Shown: positions 27,625-40,366 of the stretch, in pieces
Position numbering within the stretch: the stretch's first letter is position 1
How the letters are laid out: the number at the start of each line of letters is the position of its first letter
Assembly: GCF_903970965.1 (NCBI RefSeq)
Contig: NZ_CAJCKW010000002.1
Location: 1 to 64,000, forward strand
Reading direction: 5' to 3'
DNA length: 64,000 nt
Origin: Aureimonas sp. ME7
GTDB lineage: Bacteria > Pseudomonadota > Alphaproteobacteria > Rhizobiales > Rhizobiaceae
Position numbers and translations under genes: made by a program
The notes under the pieces: model-generated
What the model was told of the DNA's origin: nothing
What the model saw: only the letters and a program-made list of their open reading frames with translations
The model's database searches: none

Positions 27625-28458
27625 TCAAAGCGCCTTGGCCACCGCGTCGAGATCGCGCAGGCGCTCCAGAAGCTCGGGCATGTCGTCGAGCGCGACCATG
27701 TTCGGGCCGTCCGAAGGCGCATTGTCAGGGTCCTCATGCGTTTCGATGAACAGCCCCGCAACGCCGACGGCGACCGCCGCGCGCGCGAGGGTCTCCACGA
27801 AGCGCCGTTCGCCGCCCGATGCACCGCCCTGCCCGCCAGGCTGCTGAACCGAATGCGTCGCGTCGAAGACGACGGGCGCGCCGATCTCGGCCATGATCGG
27901 CAGGCCGCGAAAATCGGTCACCAGCGTGTTGTAGCCGAACGAAGCACCACGCTCGGTGACGAGCACGTTCGGGTTGCCGCTGCTCGTCACCTTCTCAACG
28001 ACGTGCCGCATGTCCCAAGGGGCCAGGAACTGCCCCTTCTTGACGTTGACGACACGGCCCGTCTTGGCGGCGGCGACAAGGAGATCCGTCTGGCGTGAAA
28101 GAAAGGCCGGAATCTGCAGGACGTCGCAGACCTCGCCGACCGGCTCGCACTGTGCCTCGTTGTGAATGTCGGTCAGCACCGGCAGGTCGAACTGGCTCTG
28201 GATCTCGTCGAAGACCGGCAGGGCTTCGGCGAGGCCGATGCCTCGCCGGCCCTCACGGCTCGTGCGGTTCGCCTTGTCGAAGCTCGCCTTGAACACGTAG
28301 CCGATGCCGAGATCGGCGGTCACCCGCTTCATGCGCTCGGCGATCATCAGCGCATGATCGCGGCTTTCCATCTGGCAGGGGCCCGCGATCAGCGAGAACG
28401 GCAGGCTTTGCGAGAACTCGACGCCGCGCAACCGGATCGAAGCGTTCGGAGCGATCAT
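27625..28458 (-). CDS. kdsA: 3-deoxy-8-phosphooctulonate (KDO-8-P) synthase
   Basis: The 277-residue TIM-barrel enzyme condenses arabinose-5-phosphate and phosphoenolpyruvate, the first committed step to Kdo for lipopolysaccharide. Motifs include LIAGPCQMES (~23-32), FKASFDKANRTS (~57-68), LTDIHNEAQ, and VFDATHSVQQPGGQGGASGG. The start is ATG 28458 (MIAPNASIRL); the open frame upstream overlaps pyrG. It sits 20 bases after pyrG and before eno, whose product is its co-substrate phosphoenolpyruvate. Confidence 0.97.
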   Translation of the reverse strand: MIAPNASIRLRGVEFSQSLPFSLIAGPCQMESRDHALMIAERMKRVTADLGIGYVFKASFDKANRTSREGRRGIGLAEALPVFDEIQSQFDLPVLTDIHNEAQCEPVGEVCDVLQIPAFLSRQTDLLVAAAKTGRVVNVKKGQFLAPWDMRHVVEKVTSSGNPNVLVTERGASFGYNTLVTDFRGLPIMAEIGAPVVFDATHSVQQPGGQGGASGGERRFVETLARAAVAVGVAGLFIETHEDPDNAPSDGPNMVALDDMPELLERLRDLDAVAKAL

Positions 28459-28478
28459 GGGAGACCTTTCGCGGGCGG

Positions 28479-30215
<1,737 letters not shown>

Positions 30216-30791
30216 TCAGGGCTGGCTGGGCTGCGCCGGCTCGCTCGTACCAGCCGCCGGGGTCTCGACCGGCGGAACCGTCGGCACGTCCGTCGCGGTC
30301 GATGCCTCCGGTGCCGGATTGGCCGGAATCTGAGGCGCCGAAGCGCCGGTCGGAACGCCTTCTGTTGGGGGTGCCGGCGTCACGGGTGCCTGGGTAGGCG
30401 CCGCCGGAATGGTCGGCGCCGTGCCGCCAGCGGGCACGTCCACCGGAGCGTCCGCCCCGCCGCTCGGCGGCAGGCCGCCGAGTTGATCCAGAAGGTTGCC
30501 GCCTGCCGCGCCGCCGGTGGCCGGCGCCGTCTGCGCGGGAACGCGGTCGAGGATGTCGAGCCCGTCCGAGCCGTAGCGGGCCATCAAGGCCAACGCCATG
30601 GAAGTGATGAAGAAGGCGGTCGCGAGAATCGCCGTCGTGCGGGTCAGCATGTTGGCGGCGCCACGCGCCGTCATCAGGCCGCCGCCGCCCCCACCCATCC
30701 CGAGGGCGCCGCCCTCCGAACGTTGAAGGAGAACGACGACCACGAGGGCCAGGACGATCAGGAGATGGATGACGATCAGAACGGTCTGCAT
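30216..30791 (-). CDS. secG: Preprotein translocase subunit SecG with long Pro/Ala/Thr-rich tail
   Basis: Residues 1-~75 are a standard SecG: two transmembrane helices (IVIHLLIVLALVVVVLL and AILATAFFITSMALALMA) around the cytoplasmic RSEGGALGMGGGGGGLM loop. SecG stabilises SecYE during protein export. The remaining ~115 residues form a low-complexity tail rich in Pro, Ala, Thr and Val, without a recognisable fold. Such tails occur in alphaproteobacterial SecG, but this one makes the protein 191 residues against ~75-130 usually. It is the second gene of tpiA-secG and ends in a strong terminator. Confidence 0.93.
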   Translation of the reverse strand: MQTVLIVIHLLIVLALVVVVLLQRSEGGALGMGGGGGGLMTARGAANMLTRTTAILATAFFITSMALALMARYGSDGLDILDRVPAQTAPATGGAAGGNLLDQLGGLPPSGGADAPVDVPAGGTAPTIPAAPTQAPVTPAPPTEGVPTGASAPQIPANPAPEASTATDVPTVPPVETPAAGTSEPAQPSQP

Positions 30792-30871
30792 AAGCTCGGG
30801 CGCTATCGATCTAGAGTTGCGCGTCTTCTATAGGAGGCGCCGAACTATTCCAACCGCTTTCCATGATAGGT

Positions 30872-31624
30872 TCAGGCGGCGCGGCAGATCGGCAAGAAGT
30901 CCGCCGCCTTGAGGCTCGCTCCGCCCACGAGAGCGCCGTCCACATCGTCGAGGCCGAGGAGCTCGGCAGCGTTTGAGGCCTTCACCGAACCGCCGTAGAG
31001 AATCTGGAATTCGGCGGCGGCCGACGCGCCGAAGCGCTGCGCCAAGCGGCCCCGGATGAAGGCATGCGTTTCCCCGACTTCCGCAACGGTCGGCGTGCGC
31101 CCCGTTCCGATGGCCCAGACAGGCTCGTAGGCAAGGACGCAGGTCGAAGGCGAAGCATTCTCGGGAAGAGAATGCGCGATCTGATCGTCGAGGACATCGA
31201 GCGTACGACCGGCATCCTTCTCTTCCTGCGTTTCGCCGATGCACACGACGGCCACCAGACCGGCCTCCCAGGCGGCGGAGGTCTTTGCGGCAACCGCTGC
31301 GCTGGTTTCGGCATGATCGGTGCGCCGCTCGGAATGGCCGAGGATGACGTGGGTCGCGCCGGCATCACGGATCATCTCCGCCGAAATGTCCCCGGTGTGC
31401 GCGCCCTTCACCTTGGAGTGGCAGTCCTGCGCCCCAATCGAGATCGCGCCTTCGCTCATCTGCGCGGCTTCGCGCAGAATCGTTGCCGGGGGACAGATTA
31501 GGACGTCGGCGTCCGGCAAGGGTGAGGCACGAAGATCTGCGACGATTTCGGCGAGGTCGGCCAACGCCCCGCGCGTACCGTTCATCTTCCAGTTTCCCGC
31601 GATCAGCTTCCTGCGCACAGCCAT
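30872..31624 (-). CDS. tpiA: Triosephosphate isomerase
   Basis: The 250-residue TIM-barrel enzyme interconverts dihydroxyacetone phosphate and glyceraldehyde-3-phosphate. GNWKMNG (~10-16) holds the catalytic Lys, HSERR the electrophilic His region, AYEPVWAIGTG the catalytic Glu with flexible loop 6, and ILYGGSVKASN the phosphate site. The start is ATG 31624 (MAVRRKLIAGNWKMN); the frame runs 9 codons further upstream without need. It is divergent from ppiD. Confidence 0.97.
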   Translation of the reverse strand: MAVRRKLIAGNWKMNGTRGALADLAEIVADLRASPLPDADVLICPPATILREAAQMSEGAISIGAQDCHSKVKGAHTGDISAEMIRDAGATHVILGHSERRTDHAETSAAVAAKTSAAWEAGLVAVVCIGETQEEKDAGRTLDVLDDQIAHSLPENASPSTCVLAYEPVWAIGTGRTPTVAEVGETHAFIRGRLAQRFGASAAAEFQILYGGSVKASNAAELLGLDDVDGALVGGASLKAADFLPICRAA

Positions 31625-31786
31625 CCCCGTCCTCCCTTTCGCATCCTGCAAGGCGTCGTCCCGTTCGTGCTACCGGCAGCACATGGATTGAATCAAGCGT
31701 GAGGGCGCGATTGCGCGCTTTCCTTCGATGGTCAAAGCGCTTATCCCCCGAGAAACCGAAGCGTAGGACGAGACAGGAGACAGGCG

Positions 31787-33673
31787 ATGCTGAATCAGAT
31801 GCGGCGGGGCGCGTCGAGCTGGGTCGCCCGGATTTTCCTCGGCGCCTTGGCGGTCAGCTTCGTCGGATGGGGTGTCGCGGACGTCCTGCGCGGAAGCGAC
31901 GGCGGAAGCACCGTCATCTCCGCCGGCGATACGCGCGTGACAGTGCCAGAGTTCCAGCTCGCCTATCGGCAGGGTCTGAACAGGCTTTCGCAGCAGCTCC
32001 AGCGCCGCCCGAGCGCGGATGAAGCGGAAGCGTTCGGTCTCGATCAGGCCGTCCTTTCGCAGCTGAGCGCCGGTGCGCTCCTCGATGAGAATGCGGCGCG
32101 GCTCGGCGTCGGCGTTTCGGACGACGGGCTGATCCAGCTCATCCAGCGCGAGCCCGCCTTCCAGGATCAGTCGGGAAACTTCTCGCGCAACGCGATGCGG
32201 GCGGTTCTCGCCAATGCGCAGATCACCGAACAGTCCTATCTGGAGGATCTTCGCGGCAGCGCGATCCGCAACCAGATGATCGCGTCGCTGTCGGACGGCG
32301 CCGTCGTGCCCGCCGCCTTCGTCGATGCCGTCGGCCAGTACAACGGCGAACGCCGTAACGTGAGCTACTTCCGCCTCACGCCTCCGTCCGTCGATACGGT
32401 CGAGGAGCCGAGCGACGAGGCGCTGGACGATTTCTTCACGCAAGGGCAGGACGGCTACCGCGCGCCGGAATACCGAGCCTTCTCCTATGTATCCCTCACG
32501 CCTGCCGCCGTTGCCGATCCGTCGAGCATCACGGACGAGGCGATCGCGCAGTTCTACGACGCCAACCGCGCTCGCTTCACGACACCTGAAAAGCGCGCCG
32601 TCCGCCAGATCGTGTTCGCCGACCGAGCCTCGGCGGACCGCGCGGCGGCGCAGCTAGGCTCCGGCGTCCCGTTCGCGGAGGCAGCGACCGCCGAGGGCCG
32701 GCAGGTCGCCGATCTCGGCTCGGTCGCGCGCTCCGCCATCCCCAACCCCGCCTTGGCGGAAGCCGCATTCTCCGCGACGCCGGGAACACCGACGCCGGTG
32801 GTGGACGGGCCTTTCGGTCCGGTGATCCTTCTGGCCGACCGGGTCGAGCCGGAGGTCGTCCGCCCGCTCGACGAAGTGCGCGAGGAAATCCGTACGACGT
32901 TGGCGAACGAAGCCGCCAACGCAGCCGTAACCCAAGCCTACAATACGATCTCCGACGCGCTTACGAGCGGCGCGCCGTTGGGTGAGGCCGCGCAGCAGGC
33001 GAACCAGACGGCGAGATCCGTCGAGGCCGTGGACAGCAACGGAACGACGCCGAACGACGCCAGGGTTGCCGACCTGCCCGCGCAGGCTCAGCTGCTCGCC
33101 GCCGTATTCGCCGCGCAACAGGGCGTCCCGCCCCAGCCGGTGAACTACGACGGAAACAACTACGTCTTCTTCGAACTCGGCGACATCACGCCGGCACGCG
33201 ATCGCCCGCTCGCCGAGGTTCGCGAGCGTGTCGTGGCCGATTGGAAGGTGGACGAGGCGGAACGCCTGATGACCGAGCGCGCCGAAGCGCTGGCGGAGCG
33301 TGTGCGCGGCGGCGAAAGCCTCGCCCAGGTTGCCGAAGTGGAGGGCTTGAGCGTCGAAACCGCCAACGCGATCAGCCGCGAAAGCGGCCGCTCCGAGATT
33401 GGCGAAGCGGCGACGAGGGCAGCCTTCTCCGGCCCGTCCGGCACCGTCGCCGAGGCACCGTCCCTTCAGTCCGGCGAAGCCGTCGTCCTGCAGGTGACGG
33501 ACGTCATCGCGCCGGCCGACGCGGCCGGCTCGGTTTCGGCGCAGTCGCGCGGCAACCTCGACAACGTGCTGCGCGAAGACCTCTTCCAGAGCTACGTCGC
33601 GCTTCTGGAAAGCACCATCCCCGTCAACTACAACAACACGGCACTCCAGCAGGCCAAGGTGGGAGCTCGATGA
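31787..33673 (+). CDS. ppiD: PpiD/SurA-type periplasmic folding factor (parvulin-like domain)
   Basis: The 628-residue protein has one N-terminal membrane anchor ([21 protein letters not shown], about 14-34) preceded by [13 protein letters not shown], the start typical of PpiD. A SurA_N-like chaperone region follows, then a parvulin-like region near residues 265-350 and a long Ala/Glu-rich C-terminus. It is anchored in the inner membrane facing the periplasm and helps newly exported proteins fold. Parvulin catalytic residues are hard to recognise, so isomerase activity is doubtful. AGGAGA lies 8 bases upstream of the ATG. It overlaps trpD by 4 bases. Confidence 0.9.
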   Translation: MLNQMRRGASSWVARIFLGALAVSFVGWGVADVLRGSDGGSTVISAGDTRVTVPEFQLAYRQGLNRLSQQLQRRPSADEAEAFGLDQAVLSQLSAGALLDENAARLGVGVSDDGLIQLIQREPAFQDQSGNFSRNAMRAVLANAQITEQSYLEDLRGSAIRNQMIASLSDGAVVPAAFVDAVGQYNGERRNVSYFRLTPPSVDTVEEPSDEALDDFFTQGQDGYRAPEYRAFSYVSLTPAAVADPSSITDEAIAQFYDANRARFTTPEKRAVRQIVFADRASADRAAAQLGSGVPFAEAATAEGRQVADLGSVARSAIPNPALAEAAFSATPGTPTPVVDGPFGPVILLADRVEPEVVRPLDEVREEIRTTLANEAANAAVTQAYNTISDALTSGAPLGEAAQQANQTARSVEAVDSNGTTPNDARVADLPAQAQLLAAVFAAQQGVPPQPVNYDGNNYVFFELGDITPARDRPLAEVRERVVADWKVDEAERLMTERAEALAERVRGGESLAQVAEVEGLSVETANAISRESGRSEIGEAATRAAFSGPSGTVAEAPSLQSGEAVVLQVTDVIAPADAAGSVSAQSRGNLDNVLREDLFQSYVALLESTIPVNYNNTALQQAKVGAR

Positions 33674-34695
33674 GCTCCAGCCTCAAACCACTGATCGGCA
33701 AGGTCGCGGGCGGGGATCGGCTGACGCGCGAGGAAGCGCGGCAGGCCTTTTCCATCCTCATGTCCGGCGAGGCGACGCCTTCGCAGATCGGCGGCTTCCT
33801 CATGGCGCTTCGCGTTCGCGGCGAAAGCGTCGAGGAGATCGCGGGCGCCGTGGATGTGATGCGCGCCAACATGGCGACCGTTTCGGCGCCGGCGGACGCG
33901 GTGGACATCGTGGGAACCGGCGGCGACCATGCGGGGACCTACAACGTCTCGACCTGCTCGGCCTTCGTCGTGGCCGGATGTGGCGTGACGATCGCCAAGC
34001 ATGGCAACCGGGCGCTTTCCTCCCGCTCGGGCGCGGCCGACGTTCTCGCCGCTCTCGGTGTCGACGTCGACCTGAAACCCGCCGAGATTTCGCGCACCAT
34101 CGCGAAAGCCGGCATCGGGTTCATGTTCGCGCCCACCCATCATGCGGCGATGCGCTTCGTCGGTCCATCGCGTGTCGAGCTCGGCACCCGCACGATCTTC
34201 AACATGCTCGGGCCCCTGTCGAACCCAGCCGGCGCCAAGCGCCTTCTCGTCGGTGTCTATGCGCCCGAATGGGTTCGCCCGGTGGCCGGAGCGCTTCTGG
34301 CGCTGGATACGAAGGCGGCATGGGTCGTCCACGGGGACGGGCTGGACGAGATCACCGTTTGCGGCAAGACCATGATCGCCCGGATCGAAGACGGCGGGAT
34401 CGTAGAGGACGTGCTGGAGCCGGCCGACTACGGCTTCGCGAGGCGTTCGCTTTCCGAAATCGTGGGCGGCGACGCGCAGGAGAACGCCCGCGCGCTTCGA
34501 GCCGTTCTGCGGAACGAGGGCAGCGCGTATCATGACATCGTCGTCCTGAATGCAGGGGCGGCGCTGGTCGTCGCAGGGCGTGCGGACGACCTTTCGTCCG
34601 GGCTCGATATGGCTCGCGACTCGATCTCGAGCGGTCGGGCTTTGGAGGCTTTGGAGCGCTTGATCGCCGCGACGGCCGAAGCGAGGGCGAACTGA
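33670..34695 (+). CDS. trpD: Anthranilate phosphoribosyltransferase
   Basis: The 341-residue enzyme transfers phosphoribose from PRPP to anthranilate in tryptophan synthesis. It has [17 protein letters not shown] (~78-94, PRPP/diphosphate loop), [15 protein letters not shown] (~111-125), and [10 protein letters not shown] (~178-187). The ATG overlaps the ppiD stop (ATGA) and has GGGAG upstream. It is followed 2 bases later by trpC. No trpE or trpG lies in the window, so the first step is encoded elsewhere. Confidence 0.97.
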   Translation: MSSSLKPLIGKVAGGDRLTREEARQAFSILMSGEATPSQIGGFLMALRVRGESVEEIAGAVDVMRANMATVSAPADAVDIVGTGGDHAGTYNVSTCSAFVVAGCGVTIAKHGNRALSSRSGAADVLAALGVDVDLKPAEISRTIAKAGIGFMFAPTHHAAMRFVGPSRVELGTRTIFNMLGPLSNPAGAKRLLVGVYAPEWVRPVAGALLALDTKAAWVVHGDGLDEITVCGKTMIARIEDGGIVEDVLEPADYGFARRSLSEIVGGDAQENARALRAVLRNEGSAYHDIVVLNAGAALVVAGRADDLSSGLDMARDSISSGRALEALERLIAATAEARAN

Positions 34696-34697
34696 TC

Positions 34698-35504
34698 ATG
34701 GCCGACTTTCTGAGAGAGATCGAAGCCTACAAGCGCGAAGAGATCGCGGCCGCGAAGATGGCGACGCCTTTCTCCGATCTCGAAACTCGCATCGGACAAC
34801 AAACGGCGCCCCGTGGGTTTGCCGACGCTCTCAAGCGTAAGCTCGACGCTGGTCGCTATGCGCTGATCGCCGAGGTGAAGAAGGCCAGTCCGTCCAAAGG
34901 CCTCATTCGGGATGATTTCGACCCCCCGTCCCTGGCGGCGGCGTACGAGCGCGCGGGCGCGGCCTGTCTCAGCGTTCTGACCGACAAGCCGTCGTTCCAG
35001 GGAGCGCCGGAGTTTCTCGTCGCGGCGCGCAACGCGACCGGACTTCCCGCCCTTCGCAAGGACTTCCTGTTCGATACCTACCAGGTCGCCGAAGCGCGCG
35101 CCTGGGGCGCCGACGCGATCCTGATCATCATGGCCGCCGTGGACGACGCGCTGGCTTCGGACCTCGAGGAAGCCGCCATCTCCTACGGAATGGACGCGCT
35201 AATCGAAGTTCATGACGAAGCGGAGATGGAACGCGCGCTTCGGCTTCGCTCCCGCCTCGTCGGCATCAACAACCGCAATCTACGCACGTTCGAGACCGAC
35301 CTCGGCATCAGCGAGCGCCTGTCGCGCATGGTCGGCGACGACCGCATCCTCGTCGGCGAAAGCGGGATCGCATCCAACGCCGACTGCCGACGGCTGGAAG
35401 CCTTTGGTATCCGAAGTTTCCTCGTCGGCGAGAGCCTGATGAGGCAGGAAGACGTCGAAGCGGCGACGAGATCCCTTCTGGAAGGGGACGCGCAACGTGT
35501 CTGA
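34698..35504 (+). CDS. trpC: Indole-3-glycerol phosphate synthase
   Basis: The 268-residue TIM-barrel enzyme closes the indole ring. Motifs are [20 protein letters not shown] (catalytic Lys, ~54-73), [26 protein letters not shown], and [14 protein letters not shown] with the phosphate-binding [13 protein letters not shown] at the end. It is not fused to trpF. It overlaps moaC by 8 bases, giving a continuous trpDC-moaC-moeA unit. Confidence 0.97.
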   Translation: MADFLREIEAYKREEIAAAKMATPFSDLETRIGQQTAPRGFADALKRKLDAGRYALIAEVKKASPSKGLIRDDFDPPSLAAAYERAGAACLSVLTDKPSFQGAPEFLVAARNATGLPALRKDFLFDTYQVAEARAWGADAILIIMAAVDDALASDLEEAAISYGMDALIEVHDEAEMERALRLRSRLVGINNRNLRTFETDLGISERLSRMVGDDRILVGESGIASNADCRRLEAFGIRSFLVGESLMRQEDVEAATRSLLEGDAQRV

Positions 35505-35979
35505 CGCCAGGCTCACGCATCTCGACGCCGGCGGAAACGCCTCCATGGTGGATGTCGGCGAGAAGGACGTGACGCGCAGGCAGGCGACGGCGGAAGGGCT
35601 AGTGCTGATGGCGGCCGAAACGCTGGAGATGATCCGCGCCGGCGCCGCCAAGAAAGGCGACGTGATTTCGGTTGCGCGGATCGCCGGGATCATGGGGGCG
35701 AAGAGAACCCACGAGCTGATCCCGCTGTGCCATCCGCTGCCCATCGAGAAGATCGTCGTGGAGATCGAGCTGGAGCCGGCGCTTCCCGGTGTCCGCGTGA
35801 CGGCCAGCGCGCGCGTCAGCGGCAAGACCGGGATCGAGATGGAAGCGCTGACCGCCGTATCCGTCGCGTGTCTAACGATCTACGACATGGCCAAGGCTGT
35901 GGATCGCGAGATGACCATCACGGGTATCCGTCTTCTCGAAAAGTCCGGCGGTCGTTCGGGCCACTGGACGGCTTCGTGA
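35497..35979 (+). CDS. moaC: Cyclic pyranopterin monophosphate synthase MoaC
   Basis: The 160-residue molybdenum cofactor enzyme converts the MoaA product to cPMP. Conserved segments are [31 protein letters not shown] (~73-84) and [20 protein letters not shown]. The start is GTG 35497, inside the trpC end; it gives the expected MSDARLTH N-terminus. Its stop overlaps the moeA GTG start (GTGA), indicating tight coupling. Confidence 0.97.
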   Translation: MSDARLTHLDAGGNASMVDVGEKDVTRRQATAEGLVLMAAETLEMIRAGAAKKGDVISVARIAGIMGAKRTHELIPLCHPLPIEKIVVEIELEPALPGVRVTASARVSGKTGIEMEALTAVSVACLTIYDMAKAVDREMTITGIRLLEKSGGRSGHWTAS

Positions 35980-37193
35980 CCCTCCTCCCGTTCGAGGACG
36001 CTCGTGCGCGGTTGCTGAGCGATGTCCATCCCGTCGCCGCCACCGAGCGCGTGTCGATCCTCCGGGCCACGGGTCGGGTGCTGGCCGGCGACGTTGGCGC
36101 CCTTCGAACCCAGCCGTCCTTCGATGCTTCCGCGATGGACGGATACGCCGTGCGTGCCGAGGACGTCGCCGATTGCCCGATCGATCTCGTCCTGATCGGC
36201 GAGTCGGCGGCGGGGCGTGCCTTCGAGGGAGCCCTGCGGACGGGGCAAGCGGTTCGCATCTTCACCGGCGCGCCCATACCGGCCGGCGCAGACGCTGTGG
36301 TGATCCAAGAGAACACGACCGGGATCGACCAGGATCGCGTTCGAATTCTCCAATCCATCTTGCACGGCGGCCACGTCCGCCTCGCCGGCAACGATTTTTC
36401 CGCCGGAGCCGTTCTCGCAACGAAGGGTGCCAGGCTTGGCGCTGGCTCCGCAGCGTTGATCGCCAGCGGTGGCCATGCCGAAGTCGAGATTGTGCGTCGT
36501 CCGAGGGTGGCCGTTGCCGCGACCGGCGACGAGCTTGTCCCTCCCGGCACATTGCCCGGCCCGTCTCAGATCATCGCCTGCAACGGTATCGCCCTAGCGG
36601 GAATCATCGAGGCGGCAGGCGGCGAGGTGCTCGATCTCGGGATCGTTCGCGACAAGGACGAGGAACTGGTTCGCTGCCTAGCCCGGGCGGAAGCCGAGGG
36701 CGCGGATGTCCTCGTGACCATCGGCGGCGCGTCCGTCGGGGACTACGATCTCGTCGGCCCGGTGATGCGCCGCGAGGGCGTATCGCTCGATTTCTGGAAG
36801 GTCGCGATGCGGCCCGGCAAACCGCTGATGGCGGGGCGCAAGGGCGACATGCGAGTCTTGGGTCTTCCCGGAAACCCTGCATCCTGCCTGGTGACGGCCG
36901 AGCTGTTTCTGAAGCCTCTCGTGGAGCGACTGGCCGGTCGCCCGGCGCAGCGACTCGAGCGGAAGGGCTTTCTCGGGACCGCGGTGAAAGCCAACGACCA
37001 CCGAACGGACTTCCTGAGAGCCACAGTTCACTACGACGCGGACACCCATGGAACGATCGTCACGCCGCTGCCGAGGCAGGACTCGTCCCTCCTTTCCGTC
37101 TTCGCACAAGCGGACGCGCTGCTGATCCGTCCAGCCCACGCCCCTGCCGCAGTTGCGGGGGAAGAATGCCTTTTCATTCCGTTGACAACGTGA
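35976..37193 (+). CDS. moeA: Molybdopterin molybdenumtransferase MoeA
   Basis: The 405-residue enzyme inserts molybdenum into adenylylated molybdopterin. The N-terminus FEDARARLL and [17 protein letters not shown] (~46-62) form domain [19 protein letters not shown] domain II, and the MoCF-fold domain III carries [13 protein letters not shown] and [11 protein letters not shown]. The frame is open far upstream, but GTG 35976 overlapping the moaC stop fits the family start. The lexA promoter overlaps its 3' end. Confidence 0.95.
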   Translation: MTLLPFEDARARLLSDVHPVAATERVSILRATGRVLAGDVGALRTQPSFDASAMDGYAVRAEDVADCPIDLVLIGESAAGRAFEGALRTGQAVRIFTGAPIPAGADAVVIQENTTGIDQDRVRILQSILHGGHVRLAGNDFSAGAVLATKGARLGAGSAALIASGGHAEVEIVRRPRVAVAATGDELVPPGTLPGPSQIIACNGIALAGIIEAAGGEVLDLGIVRDKDEELVRCLARAEAEGADVLVTIGGASVGDYDLVGPVMRREGVSLDFWKVAMRPGKPLMAGRKGDMRVLGLPGNPASCLVTAELFLKPLVERLAGRPAQRLERKGFLGTAVKANDHRTDFLRATVHYDADTHGTIVTPLPRQDSSLLSVFAQADALLIRPAHAPAAVAGEECLFIPLTT

Positions 37194-37196
37194 TCC

Positions 37197-37241
37197 TTGC
37201 GGAACACATACAGAACAGATAGCTTTGTTCAGGTTTTGTTT
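37197..37241 (+). promoter_or_regulatory. lexA promoter with alphaproteobacterial LexA box and a second near-match
   Basis: GAAC-ACATACA-GAAC at 37202-37216 is an exact GAAC-N7-GAAC box of the alphaproteobacterial type. It falls in the 17-base spacer of a candidate promoter, TTGCGG (37197-37202) and TAGCTT (37220-37225). A second near-match, GTTC-AGGTTTT-GTTT, lies at 37227-37241. A TTGACA at 37182-37187 with CACATA 17 bases on is an alternative promoter, also overlapped. The layout indicates SOS autorepression of lexA. Confidence 0.8.
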
Positions 37242-37255
37242 CAGGGATTCGTTTG

Positions 37256-37960
37256 ATGCTGACGCGTAAGCAGCACGACCTGCTGATGTTCATCCATGAG
37301 CGTCTCCAGTCCGCCGGTGTTCCCCCTTCCTTCGACGAGATGAAGGATGCGCTCGATCTTCGTTCGAAGTCCGGCATCCATCGTCTGATCACGGCCTTGG
37401 AGGAGCGTGGCTTCATTCGACGGTTGCCCAACCGCGCCCGCGCTCTCGAAGTCGTGAAGTTGCCCGACTCTCATGGGAAGGGGGACGCTGTGGTGAGTGC
37501 CAAGCCCACAGCCACGCCGAGCGACCGATCCAACGTCGAGCCGCTGTTCAAGCAGCGCCCCGCTCCGAGCGGCAATAGCCTGTCCGTTCCCGTCATGGGC
37601 CGCATCGCGGCAGGTGTACCGATCTCGGCCATCCAGCAGAACACGCACGACATCGTCGTCCCCCCCGAAATGATCGGCGCAGGGGAGCACTACGCGCTGG
37701 AAGTCAAGGGTGACTCCATGGTCGAGGCCGGCATTCTCGACGGCGACACCGTGGTGATTCTCAAGTCCGACGTCGCGAACGCGGGGGATATCGTCGTGGC
37801 TTTGGTGGACGACGAGGAAGCCACCTTGAAGACGTTTCGTCGGAAGGACGGCATGGTCGCGCTGGAAGCGGCGAACCCTGCTTATGAGACCCGTCTTCTC
37901 GGTGCCGACCGCGTCAAGGTGCAGGGTCGTCTGGTCGGGCTGATCCGTCGGTATCACTGA
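37256..37960 (+). CDS. lexA: SOS repressor LexA
   Basis: The 234-residue repressor has an N-terminal winged helix ([37 protein letters not shown]) and a long linker. Its S24 protease domain has the self-cleavage bond A119-G120 (GRIAAGVPI) and the Ser154/Lys192 dyad (KGDSMVEAG and EATLKTF). ATG 37256 is preferred to the TTG one codon upstream because the family starts MLTRKQ. LexA boxes lie just upstream. Its last 47 bases overlap comEC on the other strand. Confidence 0.97.
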   Translation: MLTRKQHDLLMFIHERLQSAGVPPSFDEMKDALDLRSKSGIHRLITALEERGFIRRLPNRARALEVVKLPDSHGKGDAVVSAKPTATPSDRSNVEPLFKQRPAPSGNSLSVPVMGRIAAGVPISAIQQNTHDIVVPPEMIGAGEHYALEVKGDSMVEAGILDGDTVVILKSDVANAGDIVVALVDDEEATLKTFRRKDGMVALEAANPAYETRLLGADRVKVQGRLVGLIRRYH

Positions 37961-40220
37961 CCCTCCGACCTGGGTTGTCCGCGTCTGGGCCTGAATTGGC
38001 TGGCTTGCGCCAGTATTCCGGCCATGGAGCGTTGCGGTGGGCGTTCCATTCGGCCGGCGCATCGGCGATCGAAGGTTGAAGAACCGGCAAACCCGTATCG
38101 GCGGAACGGCTGATGGATAGCGATCCGGTTCGTCGCAGACTGCGAAGGGTCACAAGCGTCGTTCCGTTGTCGCAGACCTTTGCAACCATCGCGCGCGCGA
38201 CGATCGCGACATCCGTCCCCTCGCAAAGGTCGGCCAGCCGCGTGTAGTCGTCGCTCCAGGAGATCCGCAGTCCGGATCGGGTTTGTCCACGGCATATCTC
38301 GTTCTCGCATCGAAAGCGGTCCGTCCCGCTCGATCCGACGCTTGTCGTCGACGACGGTTCGGAGCCCGAGGCTGGATGGTTCGGGAACGCTCGCTTCCAC
38401 TGGTCCCAGACAAAGGAGGCTGTCCTGTCTCGAATGGGATGCAGCGCGCCGCCGGCCTCGATGAGTGCGAGCTCCCTACCGCTCTCGAACACCAGGAGTT
38501 CCGGCGGGTCTGGGGGCTGGCTGACGAGGAAGCCCGCGAGCGTCAAAGGCGCACAGAACCAGCGAAAGCTGCTTGCGGAGAACGACAGGATCAGGATTGC
38601 CGCTGTCCACAGGAGCAGCGCCTGCGCGCTGATCATTCCCGTCGGATAGTCGGGAAACCTGTCGGCAAGCCACGCCGTCATCGCGAAGACGACGTCCAGT
38701 CCCGCGCCCATTCCTCGAAGCGGGAGATCCTGCAGTCCGAAAGGCATCGCCAGGACCGCGATCATTCCCAACGGCATGATCCAGAAACTGAACAGAGGCG
38801 ACGCGAGCACGTTGGCGAACAGCGCGAATGGAGCTCCGCGTTGAAAGTGATACACCGCGAAGGGTGCCGTCGCCGCCCCCGCGATCAGTGACGAGAAAGC
38901 CATACCGAACAGGATCAGCGCGATATTCTTCGGACTGAAGAGACCGGCCGAGGAGGACTTCGGGCGTCGAATTCGCCACCGCGAGTATGCGCCGTAGGCC
39001 CCGACCAGCGCGGCGGTTGCCGCGAACGACATCTGAAACGTCGCGGACAACACCACATGCGGCGATAAGGCCATCACGATGATGGCGGCGATGGCGACGT
39101 TCCGTAGCGTCAAGGCGGGACGATCGAGGAGCACCGCGCCCAGCATCACCGCGATCATGATGTAGGATCGCTCCGTCGCCGCGTTGTCGCCCGACAGCAG
39201 GAAGTAGAACGTCGTCGCGCCGAGCGAAACGACGGCTGCGATCTTCTTCGTCGCCCGATGAAGCGAAAGACCGGGCACCAGGGCGGCCATCGCGCGCACG
39301 GCGAGCATGAAAAGGCCGGCCACCAGCGCCATATGATAGCCGCTGATCGACAGCACATGCGCGAGACCGGTGACCCGCAGATCGTCGTTGATTTTCTCAG
39401 GGATTCCCGCCCTCTCGCCCGTGATCAGCGCGGCCGCCACGGTACCCGTCGGTCCCGGCACGGCGCTTCTGATCTTATCCCCCATCGACAAGCGGAGAGC
39501 GGCCACCCGGTCGGCGAAGGTCGGCGGGCGTAGCGGCGGGCCCCGTGCCGGCGCACCCAGCGAGAAACCATACGCTCCGAGCCCGTCGAAGTAGGGTGCG
39601 TAGGCGAAGTCGTAGGCGCCGGGAAAGGCCGGCCCGGCAGGCGGGCGAAGTCGCACGAGGCCGACATAGGTGTCGCCGATATCGAGCGCCGCGTGCTTCG
39701 AAGGGACGACGATGCGGGCGCGCCCGGGCGGCCGCGACAGGACGGGGCGTTCGGTCGATGCGATTTCGATCGTGTAGCGGTATCGCCCGCGCTCGTCCGC
39801 TTCGCGCATCAGCACGGTGCCGGTGATCCGAACGGTGGCGTCGCCCGACAGGATGACGGTCCGGGTGCGGGCGACTTCGAACTCGCAGGCCAAAAGGCCG
39901 GCGGCGGCTCCGGCGACGAGAAGGCCGACCGTTCGAGCTCCCTTCAGGGAGGGCGCGAAGAACGTCAGAAGGATTGCGACAAGTGCCGTCGAGATATCGA
40001 CCCAGATCGGCGGCCGCATCGCGATCGTGTAGTATGCGCAGATCGAACAGATCATTCCGATGGGGAAGAGCGCGAAGGCCGTTCGCGATCGCCGTTCGAG
40101 CTCGATCTGTCTTGCCGTCCAACTTTGAAACACGAGGAGCGCAAAGCGAACGGAATCGCCCCAACCGCCTGCGACGGTATCGCGAGATCCGGGGATCGAC
40201 TGACTGGGTATCGTCTCCAC
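37914..40220 (-). CDS. comEC: ComEC/Rec2-family competence channel protein
   Basis: The 768-residue polytopic inner-membrane protein carries an N-terminal DUF4131-like region and the ComEC/Rec2 competence domain. The segment [19 protein letters not shown] (around residues 285-303) is the family hallmark; many hydrophobic helices follow to about residue 555. The C-terminal ~200 residues are soluble and hydrophilic, lacking a clear HHDGH metallo-beta-lactamase motif. It should carry single-stranded DNA across the inner membrane. The start is GTG 40220; a later start is possible. The 3' end overlaps lexA, and the gene is divergent from gltX. Confidence 0.88.
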   Translation of the reverse strand: METIPSQSIPGSRDTVAGGWGDSVRFALLVFQSWTARQIELERRSRTAFALFPIGMICSICAYYTIAMRPPIWVDISTALVAILLTFFAPSLKGARTVGLLVAGAAAGLLACEFEVARTRTVILSGDATVRITGTVLMREADERGRYRYTIEIASTERPVLSRPPGRARIVVPSKHAALDIGDTYVGLVRLRPPAGPAFPGAYDFAYAPYFDGLGAYGFSLGAPARGPPLRPPTFADRVAALRLSMGDKIRSAVPGPTGTVAAALITGERAGIPEKINDDLRVTGLAHVLSISGYHMALVAGLFMLAVRAMAALVPGLSLHRATKKIAAVVSLGATTFYFLLSGDNAATERSYIMIAVMLGAVLLDRPALTLRNVAIAAIIVMALSPHVVLSATFQMSFAATAALVGAYGAYSRWRIRRPKSSSAGLFSPKNIALILFGMAFSSLIAGAATAPFAVYHFQRGAPFALFANVLASPLFSFWIMPLGMIAVLAMPFGLQDLPLRGMGAGLDVVFAMTAWLADRFPDYPTGMISAQALLLWTAAILILSFSASSFRWFCAPLTLAGFLVSQPPDPPELLVFESGRELALIEAGGALHPIRDRTASFVWDQWKRAFPNHPASGSEPSSTTSVGSSGTDRFRCENEICRGQTRSGLRISWSDDYTRLADLCEGTDVAIVARAMVAKVCDNGTTLVTLRSLRRTGSLSISRSADTGLPVLQPSIADAPAEWNAHRNAPWPEYWRKPANSGPDADNPGRRVSDTDGSARPDDPAP

Positions 40221-40366
40221 CCTTTTCGCTTCGCTTGTCTCGCCGGCGCCCTATGCTACACAACGCGGCGGAAAAGACAGTCAGGCTCTTCGTGCGCGCT
40301 CCGCTTATACCCCGCTTCCGTTCGGCGAGCCGGGATCCGAAGACCTCGCATATTCAAGGACGTTCG

